DNA of 40,033 bases, from NCBI GenBank assembly GCA_944364005.1, contig CALVVW010000003.1, positions 1 through 40,033 on the forward strand. Direction: 5' to 3'. Below are positions 1 through 8,698 of the stretch, one piece after another (the first letter of the stretch is position 1; each line of letters starts with the position of its first letter). The notes beneath the pieces are model-generated. The model saw only the letters and a list, made by a program, of their open reading frames with translations. It made no database searches and was not told the origin of the DNA. The position numbers and the translations under genes were made by a program. This stretch comes from an uncultured Bacilli bacterium. Lineage in GTDB: Bacteria > Bacillota_I > Bacilli_A > RF39 > UBA660.

Positions 1-2
1 AT

Positions 3-257
3 AGTATAGAAGAATTAATAGAAGATCCTTTATTTGTAGAAGAGACGTATCCCTATATAATAGGATATAAATATAGTGAAATTTTACTAAAAAGAGCCAG
101 ACAAGATAAAAATGTTATTGCTAATATGATAGATATCATACCAGAAATAAAAACATTAACAACAACTGAATCATTAAATAGACTAGGTTTAATATTACCA
201 GTCGAAAAAGCTAGCAAACAATCACAAAAAGAAAAAATACTAAATTTGACACTATGA
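3..257 (+). CDS. C-terminal part of an unidentified protein (5' end outside window)
   Basis: An open frame enters the window at base 3 and runs for 84 codons to a TGA at 255-257. The visible tail contains a tyrosine-rich stretch (ETYPYIIGYKYSEILL) followed by a basic, Lys/Gln-rich C-terminus. I do not recognise the family. The next gene begins about 40 bp downstream with its own ribosome binding site, so the two are probably co-transcribed. AT-rich codon use matches the neighbours. No function is assigned. Confidence 0.6.
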   Translation, partial: SIEELIEDPLFVEETYPYIIGYKYSEILLKRARQDKNVIANMIDIIPEIKTLTTTESLNRLGLILPVEKASKQSQKEKILNLTL

Positions 258-298
258 TAGTTTTGCAGTATAATACCGAATCAAAAGCGAGGGATAAT

Positions 299-706
299 AT
301 GAAAGATAAAAAAGCTGAAGCTTTAGAACAATTTATGACAGTAGTCTATGAAAAAGGATATTCTAGTGACATGGTAAAAGAAGAATGTGAAGAAATAATT
401 AAAACGTGTACTGTAGAAGGAAATAGTATGGAAACAGTAGCTAATATATATACAGCAATGGCAGGATACACTATGGTACCAGGTATGCCGATAAATGAAA
501 GAAAACAAATGGTAAAAGGAATGTTGTTAACGCAATTATTATATTTAGAATTTGGAAGAAATCAAGAATTATCTGAAGAACAACTATTTGCCTCTACAAT
601 AAGAATTGCAGAAAGAACCAATATGTTACCAAAGACAGAACAGCAAGCATTTCAGATAGGAGTTTCAGCAGAAGTAAGACTTCTATATTATAATAAAACA
701 AAATAA
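299..706 (+). CDS. Hypothetical soluble protein, 135 aa
   Basis: This is a small, largely helical and acidic protein without membrane segments. I chose the ATG at 299 because a GAGGG sequence lies just upstream. An earlier in-frame ATG at 254 overlaps the stop of the previous gene and has no ribosome binding site. Visible features are an EECEEIIK helix near residue 28 and a charged central region. No catalytic motif or known domain was recognised. It probably forms an operon with the partial gene upstream. The end of the gene abuts a hairpin shared with the convergent deformylase gene. Confidence 0.55.
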   Translation: MKDKKAEALEQFMTVVYEKGYSSDMVKEECEEIIKTCTVEGNSMETVANIYTAMAGYTMVPGMPINERKQMVKGMLLTQLLYLEFGRNQELSEEQLFASTIRIAERTNMLPKTEQQAFQIGVSAEVRLLYYNKTK

Positions 707-728
707 AAAGAGCTAACTAAATAGCTCT
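701..728 (-). terminator. Intrinsic terminator of the deformylase gene
   Basis: A 7-bp stem (AGAGCTA at 709-715 with TAGCTCT at 722-728) is followed on the minus strand by a T-rich run (TTTTTATTTTG). It lies between two convergent genes and overlaps the deformylase stop codon. It has the T-tract only in the minus direction. Confidence 0.7.
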
Positions 729-1265
729 ATACTCATCCTTTCCTTTGAAAGGATTTTTTTTGTCGATATGATCAATAAACAAAATTCCATTTAAATGATC
801 TAGTTCATGTTGAAAACAAATCGCCAATTCTTCACGACCTCTAACATGAATTTTTCTACCCTCCATATCATAAGCTTCCATTGTAACTCTAGCATATCTT
901 GGAACAATTCCTTCTACTGGTCGATTAACAGAAAGGCAACCTTCTCCCATTTCTACATATATTTTCTCAACAGAATTACTAATAATCTTAGGATTAATTA
1001 ATACATAAGTCTCAAACTCTCCTTCATCCACTTCATTCACAACTACAAAGTATCTTTTAGGAACTCCTAATTGTATAGCAGACATTCCCATACCGGGACG
1101 TAAATCATATTTTTCAGCTAATTCCTCGACTTGAGAATCATGCAAATAATCAATCATTTCTTGAATTAATTCTTTATCTTTCTTAGTTAATGGAAACTCA
1201 ACTTCTTTACTAATCATACGTAATCTTTTATCTTTTTCATCTAAAATGTCTTTCATTTTAAGCAT
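717..1265 (-). CDS. def: Peptide deformylase, type 2 (182 aa)
   Basis: Removes the formyl group from the N-terminal methionine of nascent proteins in the cytoplasm, using a metal ion. All three family motifs are visible: GMGMSAIQLG (residues 58-67, motif 1, with Ser in place of the usual Ala), GEGCLS (107-112, metal ligand Cys110) and QHELDH (152-157, HExxH). The length fits the type 2 enzymes of Gram-positive bacteria. I placed the start at 1265 because AAAGAGGTGG lies just upstream. A longer in-frame extension to 1382 would run through an AT-rich hydrophobic stretch and a terminator, so it is rejected. The gene faces the preceding hypothetical gene and ends in its own terminator. Confidence 0.93.
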   Translation of the reverse strand: MLKMKDILDEKDKRLRMISKEVEFPLTKKDKELIQEMIDYLHDSQVEELAEKYDLRPGMGMSAIQLGVPKRYFVVVNEVDEGEFETYVLINPKIISNSVEKIYVEMGEGCLSVNRPVEGIVPRYARVTMEAYDMEGRKIHVRGREELAICFQHELDHLNGILFIDHIDKKNPFKGKDEYRAI

Positions 1266-1317
1266 TGTTACCACCTCTTTATGCAAGTATATTTTACCAA
1301 AAAATAAAAGAAATGAA

Positions 1318-1354
1318 AAGTAAAAAAATAAAAACGTATAAAATTTATACGTCT
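1318..1354 (-). terminator. Intrinsic terminator of the YjcZ-like gene
   Basis: A near-perfect palindrome (ACGTATAAA / TTTATACGT, 1334-1352) is followed on the minus strand by TTTTTATTTTTTT. It separates the miniprotein gene from the deformylase gene. Confidence 0.75.
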
Positions 1355-1363
1355 TTAGAAAAA

Positions 1364-1519
1364 TTAAGCTGTCCAGCGGCAACCAATAACAATAACAAGT
1401 AAGATAAATAAAACTAAAATGATTGCATAAGTAGAAGAGTTGTTGTTACCATAGTAAGGATAATATGGCATTTGACTATATTGCCCTGCACAACAACCGG
1501 TACCTGTACCATAATACAT
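1364..1519 (-). CDS. YjcZ-like small hydrophobic protein (51 aa)
   Basis: A miniprotein with a Gly/Tyr/Cys-rich N-terminal half (MYYGTGTGCCAGQ…) and a C-terminal membrane segment of the form STYAIILVLFILLVIVIGC. This layout matches the tiny transmembrane YjcZ family first described in Bacillus, where members are linked to sporulation. The start at 1519 is set by a strong AAAGGAGG upstream. A longer frame to 1567 lacks a ribosome binding site. It stands alone between its own terminator and the ftsW-like gene, which is divergently transcribed. Family assignment rests on the pattern only, and the role in this organism is inferred. Confidence 0.65.
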   Translation of the reverse strand: MYYGTGTGCCAGQYSQMPYYPYYGNNNSSTYAIILVLFILLVIVIGCRWTA

Positions 1520-1625
1520 ACGATAGCCTCCTTTACATAATCTATTATAAATTATGTAAATTGACAAAAAGTGTTAATAAAAAGGACCTAGGATAAATAT
1601 AATTTAAGATTTTTTCCTTAAAATA

Positions 1626-1634
1626 TGATATATT
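1626..1634 (+). promoter_or_regulatory. Extended -10 promoter of the ftsW-like gene
   Basis: TGATATATT forms an extended -10 element about 25 bp upstream of the start codon. The -35 region is poor. Confidence 0.4.
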
Positions 1635-1659
1635 AAAATATAGAATGGAGAGTGATGCA

Positions 1660-2799
1660 ATGAAAAAGATTATCAAATACGTTGATAAACCATTATTAAT
1701 TGTTTCTGTATTACTTTTCATTATTGGACTAATTATGGTATTTTCAGCATCCAATGTAACAGCATATATGTCTCATGATGTAAGTCCTTATAATTATTTT
1801 ATTAAGCAAGCAGTTTTTTTAGGAGTAGGACTTATCATGGCACTCATCATGATAAAATTCACCACGAAAGCATATGGTGTGTTTTCTTGGGGATTATTGC
1901 TAATAATTATTATTAGCTTACTGATGCTATTAGTCATAGGGCAAGCAAAAAACAAAGCAATCTCTTGGTATGACTTAGGACCGATTAGTATTCAGCCTAG
2001 TGAGTTTGCCAAAGTAATTACGATTGTATGGTTAGCTAGATACTATGAAAAAAATAAAAAAATGACCAGTTACACCAAAAGTTTATTTCCAATAGGTGTT
2101 TGTTTATTAATTACTTTTCTAATATTTATTCAACCCGACCTAGGAACAGCAATCATATATACAGTAATAGTAGGAGTAATGTTTTTAGCAGCACCCGTTA
2201 TAAAGGAGATAAAGACAAAAACCATATTTGCACTACTAGGACTCATTGCTTTTGCCGGAGTAGTGTTAATTGGTTCAGGAAAGACAGTGCTCCTAGAACG
2301 ACAACTAGAACGATTTGATTTTACCAATCCTTGTGATAAGTTATTAACGACCGGAAATCAAGTATGTAACTGCTATATAGCAATAAATAATGGAGGACTA
2401 ACTGGAGTAGGACTAGGAAATTCTACTCAAAAGTATCTATATTTACCAGAACCTTATACAGACTTTATTTTTGCTATTATAGTAGAAGAGTTAGGAATCA
2501 TTTTTGGAGTAGGAATCATAGTAATGTATATGTTTTTACTATATAGAATTTTAAAAATAGGAAGAGATAGTCCTACCAATAGAGGAGCACTTCTATGCTA
2601 TGGAGTAGCTATCTATATCTTTTTACATATTGCGATTAATCTCATGGGAATATTTGGATTAATGCCAATGACCGGAGTACCATTACCATTTATGAGTTAT
2701 GGAGGAAGTTTTACTATTTGTTTAATTGCAGCATTAACGATTGTACAAAGAGTAAGTGTAGAAAATGGGCTTTGTAAGGAAAAGGGCAGAAAGGAGTAA
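1660..2799 (+). CDS. ftsW: SEDS-family peptidoglycan polymerase, FtsW-like (379 aa)
   Basis: A polytopic membrane protein of the FtsW/RodA/SpoVE family, which polymerises lipid II glycan strands together with a class B penicillin-binding protein. Recognisable family signatures are SIQPSEFAKV, NNGGLTGVGLGNSTQK, LPEPYTDFIFAIIVEELG and the C-terminal FMSYGGS. About ten membrane segments are predicted by eye. FtsW is preferred over RodA because of the GNQV…YIAINNGGLTGVGLGNSTQK region, but the two are hard to separate without alignment. I chose the ATG at 1660 because GGAGAG sits nine bases upstream. The ATG at 1645 has no ribosome binding site. It lies away from the dcw genes found later in the window, where ftsW/spoVE is often located. 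Confidence 0.85.
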   Translation: MKKIIKYVDKPLLIVSVLLFIIGLIMVFSASNVTAYMSHDVSPYNYFIKQAVFLGVGLIMALIMIKFTTKAYGVFSWGLLLIIIISLLMLLVIGQAKNKAISWYDLGPISIQPSEFAKVITIVWLARYYEKNKKMTSYTKSLFPIGVCLLITFLIFIQPDLGTAIIYTVIVGVMFLAAPVIKEIKTKTIFALLGLIAFAGVVLIGSGKTVLLERQLERFDFTNPCDKLLTTGNQVCNCYIAINNGGLTGVGLGNSTQKYLYLPEPYTDFIFAIIVEELGIIFGVGIIVMYMFLLYRILKIGRDSPTNRGALLCYGVAIYIFLHIAINLMGIFGLMPMTGVPLPFMSYGGSFTICLIAALTIVQRVSVENGLCKEKGRKE

Positions 2800-2805
2800 T
2801 ATTTT

Positions 2806-2834
2806 TTGACTTTTTATATAAAGTGAGATAAAAT
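2806..2834 (+). promoter_or_regulatory. Promoter of the DHH phosphoesterase gene
   Basis: TTGACT and TAAAAT are separated by 17 bp, about 26 bp upstream of the start codon. Confidence 0.75.
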
Positions 2835-2860
2835 AAAGCTCACTAAGGAGAAAAAAGAAG

Positions 2861-4072
2861 ATGAGTAATAAATTAAGATTACTAAAAGAAGTATTAATGA
2901 GAAATATAAAAGATGCCTCTCGAGTATTTATTGTAGGACATAACACACCAGACTATGATGCCATTGGTGCTGGTTTGGGTATGGCAAAAATTGCCAAAGA
3001 ACTAGGAAAAGACGCTTATGTTATTGTGAATGATTCGCACCAAAGCCTAGATCCTGGTGTTGCAAAAGTAATAGAAGAAAGTAAAGAAGAATATATGTTT
3101 ATTACCCTAGAAGAATATAAGCAATTAGCAGACTTAGATTCTTTACTAATAGCTGTCGATGTAAATAAAAAATATTTAACATCAGTACAAGACGACCTAG
3201 ATAAGGTTGGAAATATTATAATTGTAGATCATCATCAAGAAACAGAACAAACGATGAAAGCAACTTATAAATATATAGATCCTCGTGCTTCAAGTACTTG
3301 TGAAATAGTTGCTCAACTACTACATAGCCTACAAATAAAATATTCCAAAAATATGGCAAATTATTTATATGCAGGTATTGTCTTAGATACCCAGAGCTTT
3401 CGAAAAAATACAACTGCAACCACTCATGATACAGCAGAAAAATTATATGCCAGAGGAGCAAGCTTTGAAGTAGTCAGTAAATGGCGTGTTGCAAATTTTG
3501 AAGAAGATCAAAAATTAAACGACTTAATCTTTGGTTCTCATATAATAAGAGAAATTGGTGAAAGCGAAACAACAGAAATCAAAATAAATAACAATTCTAT
3601 TCAAGTATTTCCTAATATCCTAGGTGCTCCCAATGTATCCTTTGTGATAAATAGAATGAAATTTAGAGAGAAATATCGTCAAGATATGTTAGCCAAAGCT
3701 GCGGATGATATATTAAATTATGTAGACGTTGCCATGGTGCTTGGTTATATAGATGAAGAAACAGTAGGAATAAGTGCTAGAAGTAAATGTGATGTGGATG
3801 TAGGACAGTTACTGGGAAAATTAGAAAAAATAGAACCTTCTGTATTTCCACAAAAAGAAACGATGTCACGTCCTGTTTGCACCGGTGGTGGTAATAAACA
3901 AAATGCGGGAGGAAGCATAACTACATCAGATATCTTTGCGGTAGAAGAATTTTTCATGAACGAACTAAAAGAAATGACGCCGGTAGAAGAGACAATAGTA
4001 TCACAACAAGAAAATGAAGAACCAATTGTATTAGTAAAAAAAGAAGCAGAAGTAAAAGTATTAAAAAAATAA
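2861..4072 (+). CDS. Stand-alone DHH/DHHA1 phosphoesterase, GdpP-catalytic-domain-like (403 aa)
   Basis: A soluble metal-dependent phosphodiesterase, probably acting on cyclic di-AMP or on short linear nucleotides. The DHH domain shows GHNTPDYDAIGAGLG (residues 26-40), Asp100, and the namesake DHH at 123-125. IDPRASSTCEIV follows at about 139-150, and all of this resembles the catalytic part of GdpP. The C-terminal DHHA1 signature is CTGGGNKQNAGG, with Asn where the family usually has His (GGGH). The membrane, PAS and GGDEF parts of full GdpP are absent. A charged tail of about 40 residues ends the protein. The start follows a GGAG site and the gene has its own promoter and terminator. The exact substrate is inferred. 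Confidence 0.75.
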   Translation: MSNKLRLLKEVLMRNIKDASRVFIVGHNTPDYDAIGAGLGMAKIAKELGKDAYVIVNDSHQSLDPGVAKVIEESKEEYMFITLEEYKQLADLDSLLIAVDVNKKYLTSVQDDLDKVGNIIIVDHHQETEQTMKATYKYIDPRASSTCEIVAQLLHSLQIKYSKNMANYLYAGIVLDTQSFRKNTTATTHDTAEKLYARGASFEVVSKWRVANFEEDQKLNDLIFGSHIIREIGESETTEIKINNNSIQVFPNILGAPNVSFVINRMKFREKYRQDMLAKAADDILNYVDVAMVLGYIDEETVGISARSKCDVDVGQLLGKLEKIEPSVFPQKETMSRPVCTGGGNKQNAGGSITTSDIFAVEEFFMNELKEMTPVEETIVSQQENEEPIVLVKKEAEVKVLKK

Positions 4073-4078
4073 TAAAGT

Positions 4079-4109
4079 AGAGTTTTCTAAAGGAACTCTT
4101 CTTTTTTTA
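4079..4109 (+). terminator. Intrinsic terminator
   Basis: AGAGTT…AACTCT stem (4079-4084 with 4094-4099) followed by TTCTTTTTTT. Confidence 0.75.
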
Positions 4110-4135
4110 TCGAATAATAAAAGAAAGGAGGGTAT

Positions 4136-4834
4136 ATGACATTTCATTATAGGTATAGAAAACAAATATTAACGATAACAGTAATAGTAATAATCATAAT
4201 AGCCATGACAGGATTTGGTATTTATAAATATCAAACTCGTCCCAAAAAAACAATAGATACGGTAAAGATAAAAAAGGAAACTACGAAAAAAGATTCTGCT
4301 GCTAAAAAAGCACAACCAGAAAAAGAAATAGAAGAGTATATGGTAGATATTAAAGGAGAAGTAGTAACACCTGGAATTTATAAATTAAAAAAATCATCCA
4401 GAGTAATTGATGTAATAGAAAAAGCCGGAGGACTAACACAAAATGCCGATACGACAGTAATTAATCTAAGCAAAAAAATAACAGATGAAATGGTAATTAT
4501 TATCTATAGTAAACAAGAAGTAAAAAACTGGCTAAAAACCAAAGAACAAGAAGACTATCTGGAGGAAAAATGTAAAATATCAGAAGAAGGTAAAGTAGAA
4601 AATGATGCTTGCTTAGAAGATGAAAAAGAAGAAACCTCTTTGCAAGCAAAAGTAAATATTAATACCGCAACGAAAGAAGAACTAATGACACTATCAGGAA
4701 TAGGAGAATCTAAAGCAGAAGAAATTATTACCTATAGAAAATCAACACCATTTAAAACGATTGAAGATTTAAAGAATGTCTCTGGAATTGGTGATGCAAC
4801 TTATGGGCAAATTAAAAATTATATTACAGTCTAA
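4136..4834 (+). CDS. comEA: ComEA-type DNA receptor (232 aa)
   Basis: A membrane-anchored DNA-binding protein of the natural transformation machinery. It has an N-terminal membrane segment (about residues 11-30) and a charged linker. An SLBB-like domain follows (about 67-122, with VDIKGEVVTPGIYKL and VIEKAGGL). A C-terminal helix-hairpin-helix pair (about 170-232, with NINTATKEELMTLSGIG and NVSGIGDATYGQI) binds double-stranded DNA in this family. A strong AAAGGAGG site precedes the ATG. The 3' end overlaps the start of comEC, the usual arrangement of this operon. Confidence 0.92.
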   Translation: MTFHYRYRKQILTITVIVIIIIAMTGFGIYKYQTRPKKTIDTVKIKKETTKKDSAAKKAQPEKEIEEYMVDIKGEVVTPGIYKLKKSSRVIDVIEKAGGLTQNADTTVINLSKKITDEMVIIIYSKQEVKNWLKTKEQEDYLEEKCKISEEGKVENDACLEDEKEETSLQAKVNINTATKEELMTLSGIGESKAEEIITYRKSTPFKTIEDLKNVSGIGDATYGQIKNYITV

Positions 4835-6851
4835 TTATGTTATAGTTTCTGTATTGATACTAGTAATATTAATTACTATACTAAGAATAAATCTACCAGT
4901 AAAAACGACATATAATCTAAACACGACCAAAGTAACAGGAATACTACTAAGTAGTAAAATAAAAGAAGAAAAAGTAACAATAATTATAAAAGGAAAAGAT
5001 AAAATTCAAGGAACATATTATTTCAAAACAAACGAAGAACAAAAAACTTATCAAAAAGAATTTCAAATAGGAAACAAAATAACAATAACAGGTAAAATGA
5101 CTCTACCAAAAACAAACACTACAAAAAATCTCTTTAATTACCAAGAATATTTAAAAAAAGAAAAAATTTATTTAATCATGCAAATAGAGAAAATAACAAA
5201 AAAAGAAAAAACTGTATCTTTATTCTATAAAATAAAAAATAAAATAGAAACAAGAGCAAAGAATCCCTACATAAAATCATTCTTATTAGGAGACCAATCA
5301 GAAATAAAAGAAGAAGTAAAGACTAGTTTTCAAACAAATGGTATTAGTCATTTATTTGCTATAAGTGGAATGCAATTTATCATAATAGAGGATTGTCTAT
5401 CAAAAATATTAAAAAAATTGAATCTAAAAGAAAAAAACAATTTTAATATTGTAATAGTATGTCTCTTATTTTACCTATCAATATTAAATATGACAGCATC
5501 TATTCTAAGAGGAATATTATTTTTTACTTTATTTTCTCTAAACAGATATTGGAATCTAGCCTTAGCAAAGAAAACACTAATTACTATCGCCATTACTATA
5601 ACATTATTAATAAATCCGTACTACATATATGAAGTAGGCTTCTGGTATTCTTATATCATTAGTATTGGACTAATTTATTTCATGAAGGAAGAGGCCTCCT
5701 ATCTAATATCATTATTAAAAAGTTCCTACCTAGCATTTTTACTTAGTATTCCTATTAGTATTTATTATTTTTATGAAATAAATATAGCAAGTATCTTATA
5801 TAATTTATTCTATATTCCATTCATTAATATGATTGTCTTTCCAGCAAGTATTATTACCTTTATATTTCCGGTAGTAGAGCCATTATATAATATAATAATA
5901 AAAGTATTAGAAACAAGTTCACTATATTTTAATAATATCAATTTTGGTAAATTTATTTTTGCCCGTATTCCACTTGTTTTTTATGTAGTAGAACTAAGTA
6001 TTATTTTTCTATACTTAAAAACAAAAAAGAAAAAAATACTACTATTACTCTTACTAGGCTTAGGATTACACTATTATTTACCTAATATCTATCAAAAAGA
6101 TTTTATAAAGATGATTGATGTAGGACAAGGAGACTCCATTTTAATTTATTCTAAAGGAAAAAGTAGTTTAATTGATACAGGAGGAAAAGTAGCATATGAT
6201 GAAAAAGAATCATCAACAATTACCAAATATACAACCATACCATTATTAAAAAGTCTAGGAATAAGAAAATTAAACTATCTTTTTCTAACGCATGGAGATA
6301 AAGATCATGCAGGAGAAACCATCTATTTAGAAAAAAACTTTCAAGTAGATAATATTTATCTAAACTTAGGAAATAAACAATCACTAGAACAAAATATAAG
6401 TAAAAAAATACCAAGAACAAAACAAATAAAACAAGAGGAAATATTTCAAATAGGGAATTTTACTTTATACCAACTCAATAAAAAATGGGATGATGAAAAT
6501 GCAGGAAGTTCTGTATTCTATGTAATTCATCCTAACATAACAGCACTATTAATGGCAGATGCGACTACAAAAACAGAAGCATATCTACAGAAAAATTATA
6601 ATCTAAAAGTAGATATAGTAAAGATAGGACACCATGGTTCTAACACTAGTACTAGTCTATCATTCCTAAAAAAGGCAAAACCCAGACTTGCCTTAATATC
6701 TGTTGGAGAAAATAATAGATATCATCATCCAAGTAAAGAAGTACTAGATAGACTAAGTGCACAAAACATTCCTTATTTACAAACAAAAACATCGGGAACA
6801 ATTACGATTTATCCCCAAACAGAAGAAATAGTAGAAGATATAGACAATTAG
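4803..6851 (+). CDS. comEC: ComEC-type DNA uptake channel (about 682 aa)
   Basis: A polytopic membrane protein that moves single-stranded DNA into the cell during transformation. The Competence domain is recognised by SFQTNGISHLFAISGMQ near the end of the first third. The C-terminal part is a metallo-beta-lactamase-like domain with MIDVGQGDSILI, LIDTGG and THGDKDHAGE (the HxxxDH metal motif), then GHHGSNTSTS. Several possible starts overlap comEA (ATG at 4776, 4794 and 4803). I chose 4803 because it is the shortest form that keeps the first membrane segment, but none has a clear ribosome binding site, so translational coupling to comEA is likely. Confidence 0.9.
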   Translation: MGKLKIILQSNYVIVSVLILVILITILRINLPVKTTYNLNTTKVTGILLSSKIKEEKVTIIIKGKDKIQGTYYFKTNEEQKTYQKEFQIGNKITITGKMTLPKTNTTKNLFNYQEYLKKEKIYLIMQIEKITKKEKTVSLFYKIKNKIETRAKNPYIKSFLLGDQSEIKEEVKTSFQTNGISHLFAISGMQFIIIEDCLSKILKKLNLKEKNNFNIVIVCLLFYLSILNMTASILRGILFFTLFSLNRYWNLALAKKTLITIAITITLLINPYYIYEVGFWYSYIISIGLIYFMKEEASYLISLLKSSYLAFLLSIPISIYYFYEINIASILYNLFYIPFINMIVFPASIITFIFPVVEPLYNIIIKVLETSSLYFNNINFGKFIFARIPLVFYVVELSIIFLYLKTKKKKILLLLLLGLGLHYYLPNIYQKDFIKMIDVGQGDSILIYSKGKSSLIDTGGKVAYDEKESSTITKYTTIPLLKSLGIRKLNYLFLTHGDKDHAGETIYLEKNFQVDNIYLNLGNKQSLEQNISKKIPRTKQIKQEEIFQIGNFTLYQLNKKWDDENAGSSVFYVIHPNITALLMADATTKTEAYLQKNYNLKVDIVKIGHHGSNTSTSLSFLKKAKPRLALISVGENNRYHHPSKEVLDRLSAQNIPYLQTKTSGTITIYPQTEEIVEDIDN

Positions 6852-6892
6852 AAAAAAACAAGTTAAAATAAAAAAGAAGCAAAGGTGATTAG

Positions 6893-7801
6893 ATGAAAAA
6901 TATAAATAATGTAGTAGAAAAGAAATCGAATGAATTAGAGTTAATTCATTCCTATCAAGATGCTTGCAGTAACAAAGAATTTAAAAAATATGCAGATTCT
7001 CTAGGGATAGAGGAACAAATATTGATAAAGTATACATCTAGTCTAGAAGATGCTTATATGGAATACACAAATTGTAAAAATTGTAAAAGCTTAGCCTGTT
7101 GTAAAAATAAAGTAATAGGATATAGATACACACCAGAAAAAGAAAAGAATATTATAAGATTTTCTTATCTTGCTTGTAAATGGAACGTACTAGCACAAAA
7201 AGAGAATGCTTATAAAGAAAACTTAGAACTATTTGATATGCCAATAGAAATAAAAGAAGCTTCCCTAAAAGAAGTATATACAGATGACAAATCAAGAATA
7301 CCAATTATAAAATACTTTAAAGAATTTATGGATAAATATCAAATGAAAGAAAATCCCAAGGGACTGTATTTAACAGGTTCTTTTGGAAGTGGAAAAACCT
7401 ATTTAATTGCAGCCCTATTAAACGAAATGGCCAAAAAGAAAACTCGATGTGCACTAGTATATTATCCTGAGTTTTTACGAAGCCTAAAATCATCATTCCA
7501 AACAGATTACAGTGAAAGATTTAACTTTATCAAAACATCTCCAGTTCTATTATTAGATGATATAGGTGCTGAAAACGAAAGTAACTGGTCAAGAGATGAA
7601 GTACTAGGCCCTATATTACAATATAGGATGCAAAATCACTTACCAACTTTCTTTACTTCCAACCTAACACTAGAGGAATTAGAATTCTCTCTAGCAACCA
7701 CATCATCAGGCGTGGATAAGGTAAAAGCTAGAAGAATCATAGAGCGAATTAAGCAATTAACAGTAACAATGGAATTAATTGGTAAAAATAGAAGAAATTA
7801 A
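6893..7801 (+). CDS. dnaI: DnaI-type primosomal helicase loader (302 aa)
   Basis: An AAA+ ATPase that loads the replicative helicase at origins and restarted forks. The N-terminal region has a cysteine cluster (Cys61, 64, 69, 70, with Cys95 further on) typical of the DnaI zinc-binding domain. The ATPase part has Walker A GSFGSGKT (162-169) and Walker B LLLDDIG (219-225), followed by FFTSNLT, a sensor-like segment. The length is close to Bacillus DnaI. AAGGTGA precedes the ATG. It sits 41 bp after comEC, so it may be read through from that operon. In Bacilli dnaI is often near thrS, which is 5 kb downstream here. Confidence 0.9.
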   Translation: MKNINNVVEKKSNELELIHSYQDACSNKEFKKYADSLGIEEQILIKYTSSLEDAYMEYTNCKNCKSLACCKNKVIGYRYTPEKEKNIIRFSYLACKWNVLAQKENAYKENLELFDMPIEIKEASLKEVYTDDKSRIPIIKYFKEFMDKYQMKENPKGLYLTGSFGSGKTYLIAALLNEMAKKKTRCALVYYPEFLRSLKSSFQTDYSERFNFIKTSPVLLLDDIGAENESNWSRDEVLGPILQYRMQNHLPTFFTSNLTLEELEFSLATTSSGVDKVKARRIIERIKQLTVTMELIGKNRRN

Positions 7802-7813
7802 GTATTATTTTTA

Positions 7814-7842
7814 TTTACAAAAAAAACAAAAAGTGGTATGAT
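7814..7842 (+). promoter_or_regulatory. Promoter of the M23 peptidase gene
   Basis: TTTACA, a 17-bp spacer and TATGAT with an upstream TGG (extended -10). An in-frame ATG at 7838 lies inside this -10 box and so cannot be the start; the ATG at 7868 is used. Confidence 0.75.
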
Positions 7843-7867
7843 AGTCTCATTTCTAGGGGGCAGCATA

Positions 7868-8659
7868 ATGAAGATACTAAGGAAGTTCAATACGCAAGAA
7901 AATATAAAGAAATTATCTATTTTTATATTATTACTTGCTTTTTCATTAACTTATTATAATAACAATATTAAAGCACAAGAATATCAATTAAATTATGAAT
8001 TGATTAATACCAAAGATATGGCTATGGTAACAAATCCAGAAAAAAAAGAATCCTCTAAACAAACAATGAGTATCTTTCAAATTTATAAACAGATGAGTAC
8101 ATTAAACAATAATCAAGATGGTACATTAGTACCAGTAGACTTACCTGCAAAAAATAACTCAGTAGCGACACTAGAAGCGCCAAAGAGAATTTGGTATCTT
8201 CCAACAGAAGTGGGCCGTATAACAAGTTATGTTTCTGCTTCCCATTTTGCCTTAGATATTACAAGCTATAGAGGAGAAGGAGAACCAATATATCCAATAG
8301 CCAATGGAGTAATATCAAGTATATATACAGATTCAGCCGGAGCAAAAATTGTAACTGTAAATCATAATATCGACGGACAAAATTATACATCTCAATACGT
8401 ACACTTATCCAATTACGCTCCAAACTTATATGTAGGAAAACCAGTAACTATTAATGACTACCTAGGATTCATGGGAACAACAGGAAACTCAACTGGAGTT
8501 CATTTACATATTGCCCTAGTAGATTGTAGTTATACAGATTCTAATGGAAGTTGTCCAACACTAAATAGTTTCTTTACCTATGGTAGACAAAGATATTACC
8601 AAGGATTTCAAGGACTACAATCAGTAATGGATGTACCATTATCTTGGACAAGCAGATAA
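7868..8659 (+). CDS. Secreted M23 (LytM-type) metallopeptidase (263 aa)
   Basis: A peptidoglycan endopeptidase-like protein acting outside the membrane. It has an N-terminal signal or anchor segment (about residues 15-30) and a linker of about 90 residues. The M23 domain follows with the full zinc set: His126 and Asp130 (HFALD) and the HLH motif at 212-214, so it looks catalytically active. The conserved GxxGxSTGxHLH context is present as GTTGNSTGVHLH. The start at 7868 follows a GGGGG-containing site and agrees with the promoter. It ends in a strong two-way terminator. Confidence 0.88.
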   Translation: MKILRKFNTQENIKKLSIFILLLAFSLTYYNNNIKAQEYQLNYELINTKDMAMVTNPEKKESSKQTMSIFQIYKQMSTLNNNQDGTLVPVDLPAKNNSVATLEAPKRIWYLPTEVGRITSYVSASHFALDITSYRGEGEPIYPIANGVISSIYTDSAGAKIVTVNHNIDGQNYTSQYVHLSNYAPNLYVGKPVTINDYLGFMGTTGNSTGVHLHIALVDCSYTDSNGSCPTLNSFFTYGRQRYYQGFQGLQSVMDVPLSWTSR

Positions 8660-8698
8660 AAAGAGTTAGTAATTTATTTAGTATTACTAACTCTTTTA
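8658..8698. terminator. Bidirectional terminator
   Basis: A perfect 14-bp stem (8660-8673 with 8683-8696) with A-runs before and T-runs after. It serves both the M23 gene and the convergent kinase-like gene, whose stop codon lies in the loop. Confidence 0.85.

Noticed and set aside
1561..1566. TTGACA as -35 of the ftsW-like gene
   Set aside because: No -10-like sequence lies 16-19 bp downstream; the extended -10 at 1626 is a better candidate.
7838..7867. ATG at 7838 as the start of the M23 gene
   Set aside because: It lies inside the -10 box TATGAT of the gene's own promoter, so it would not be transcribed.
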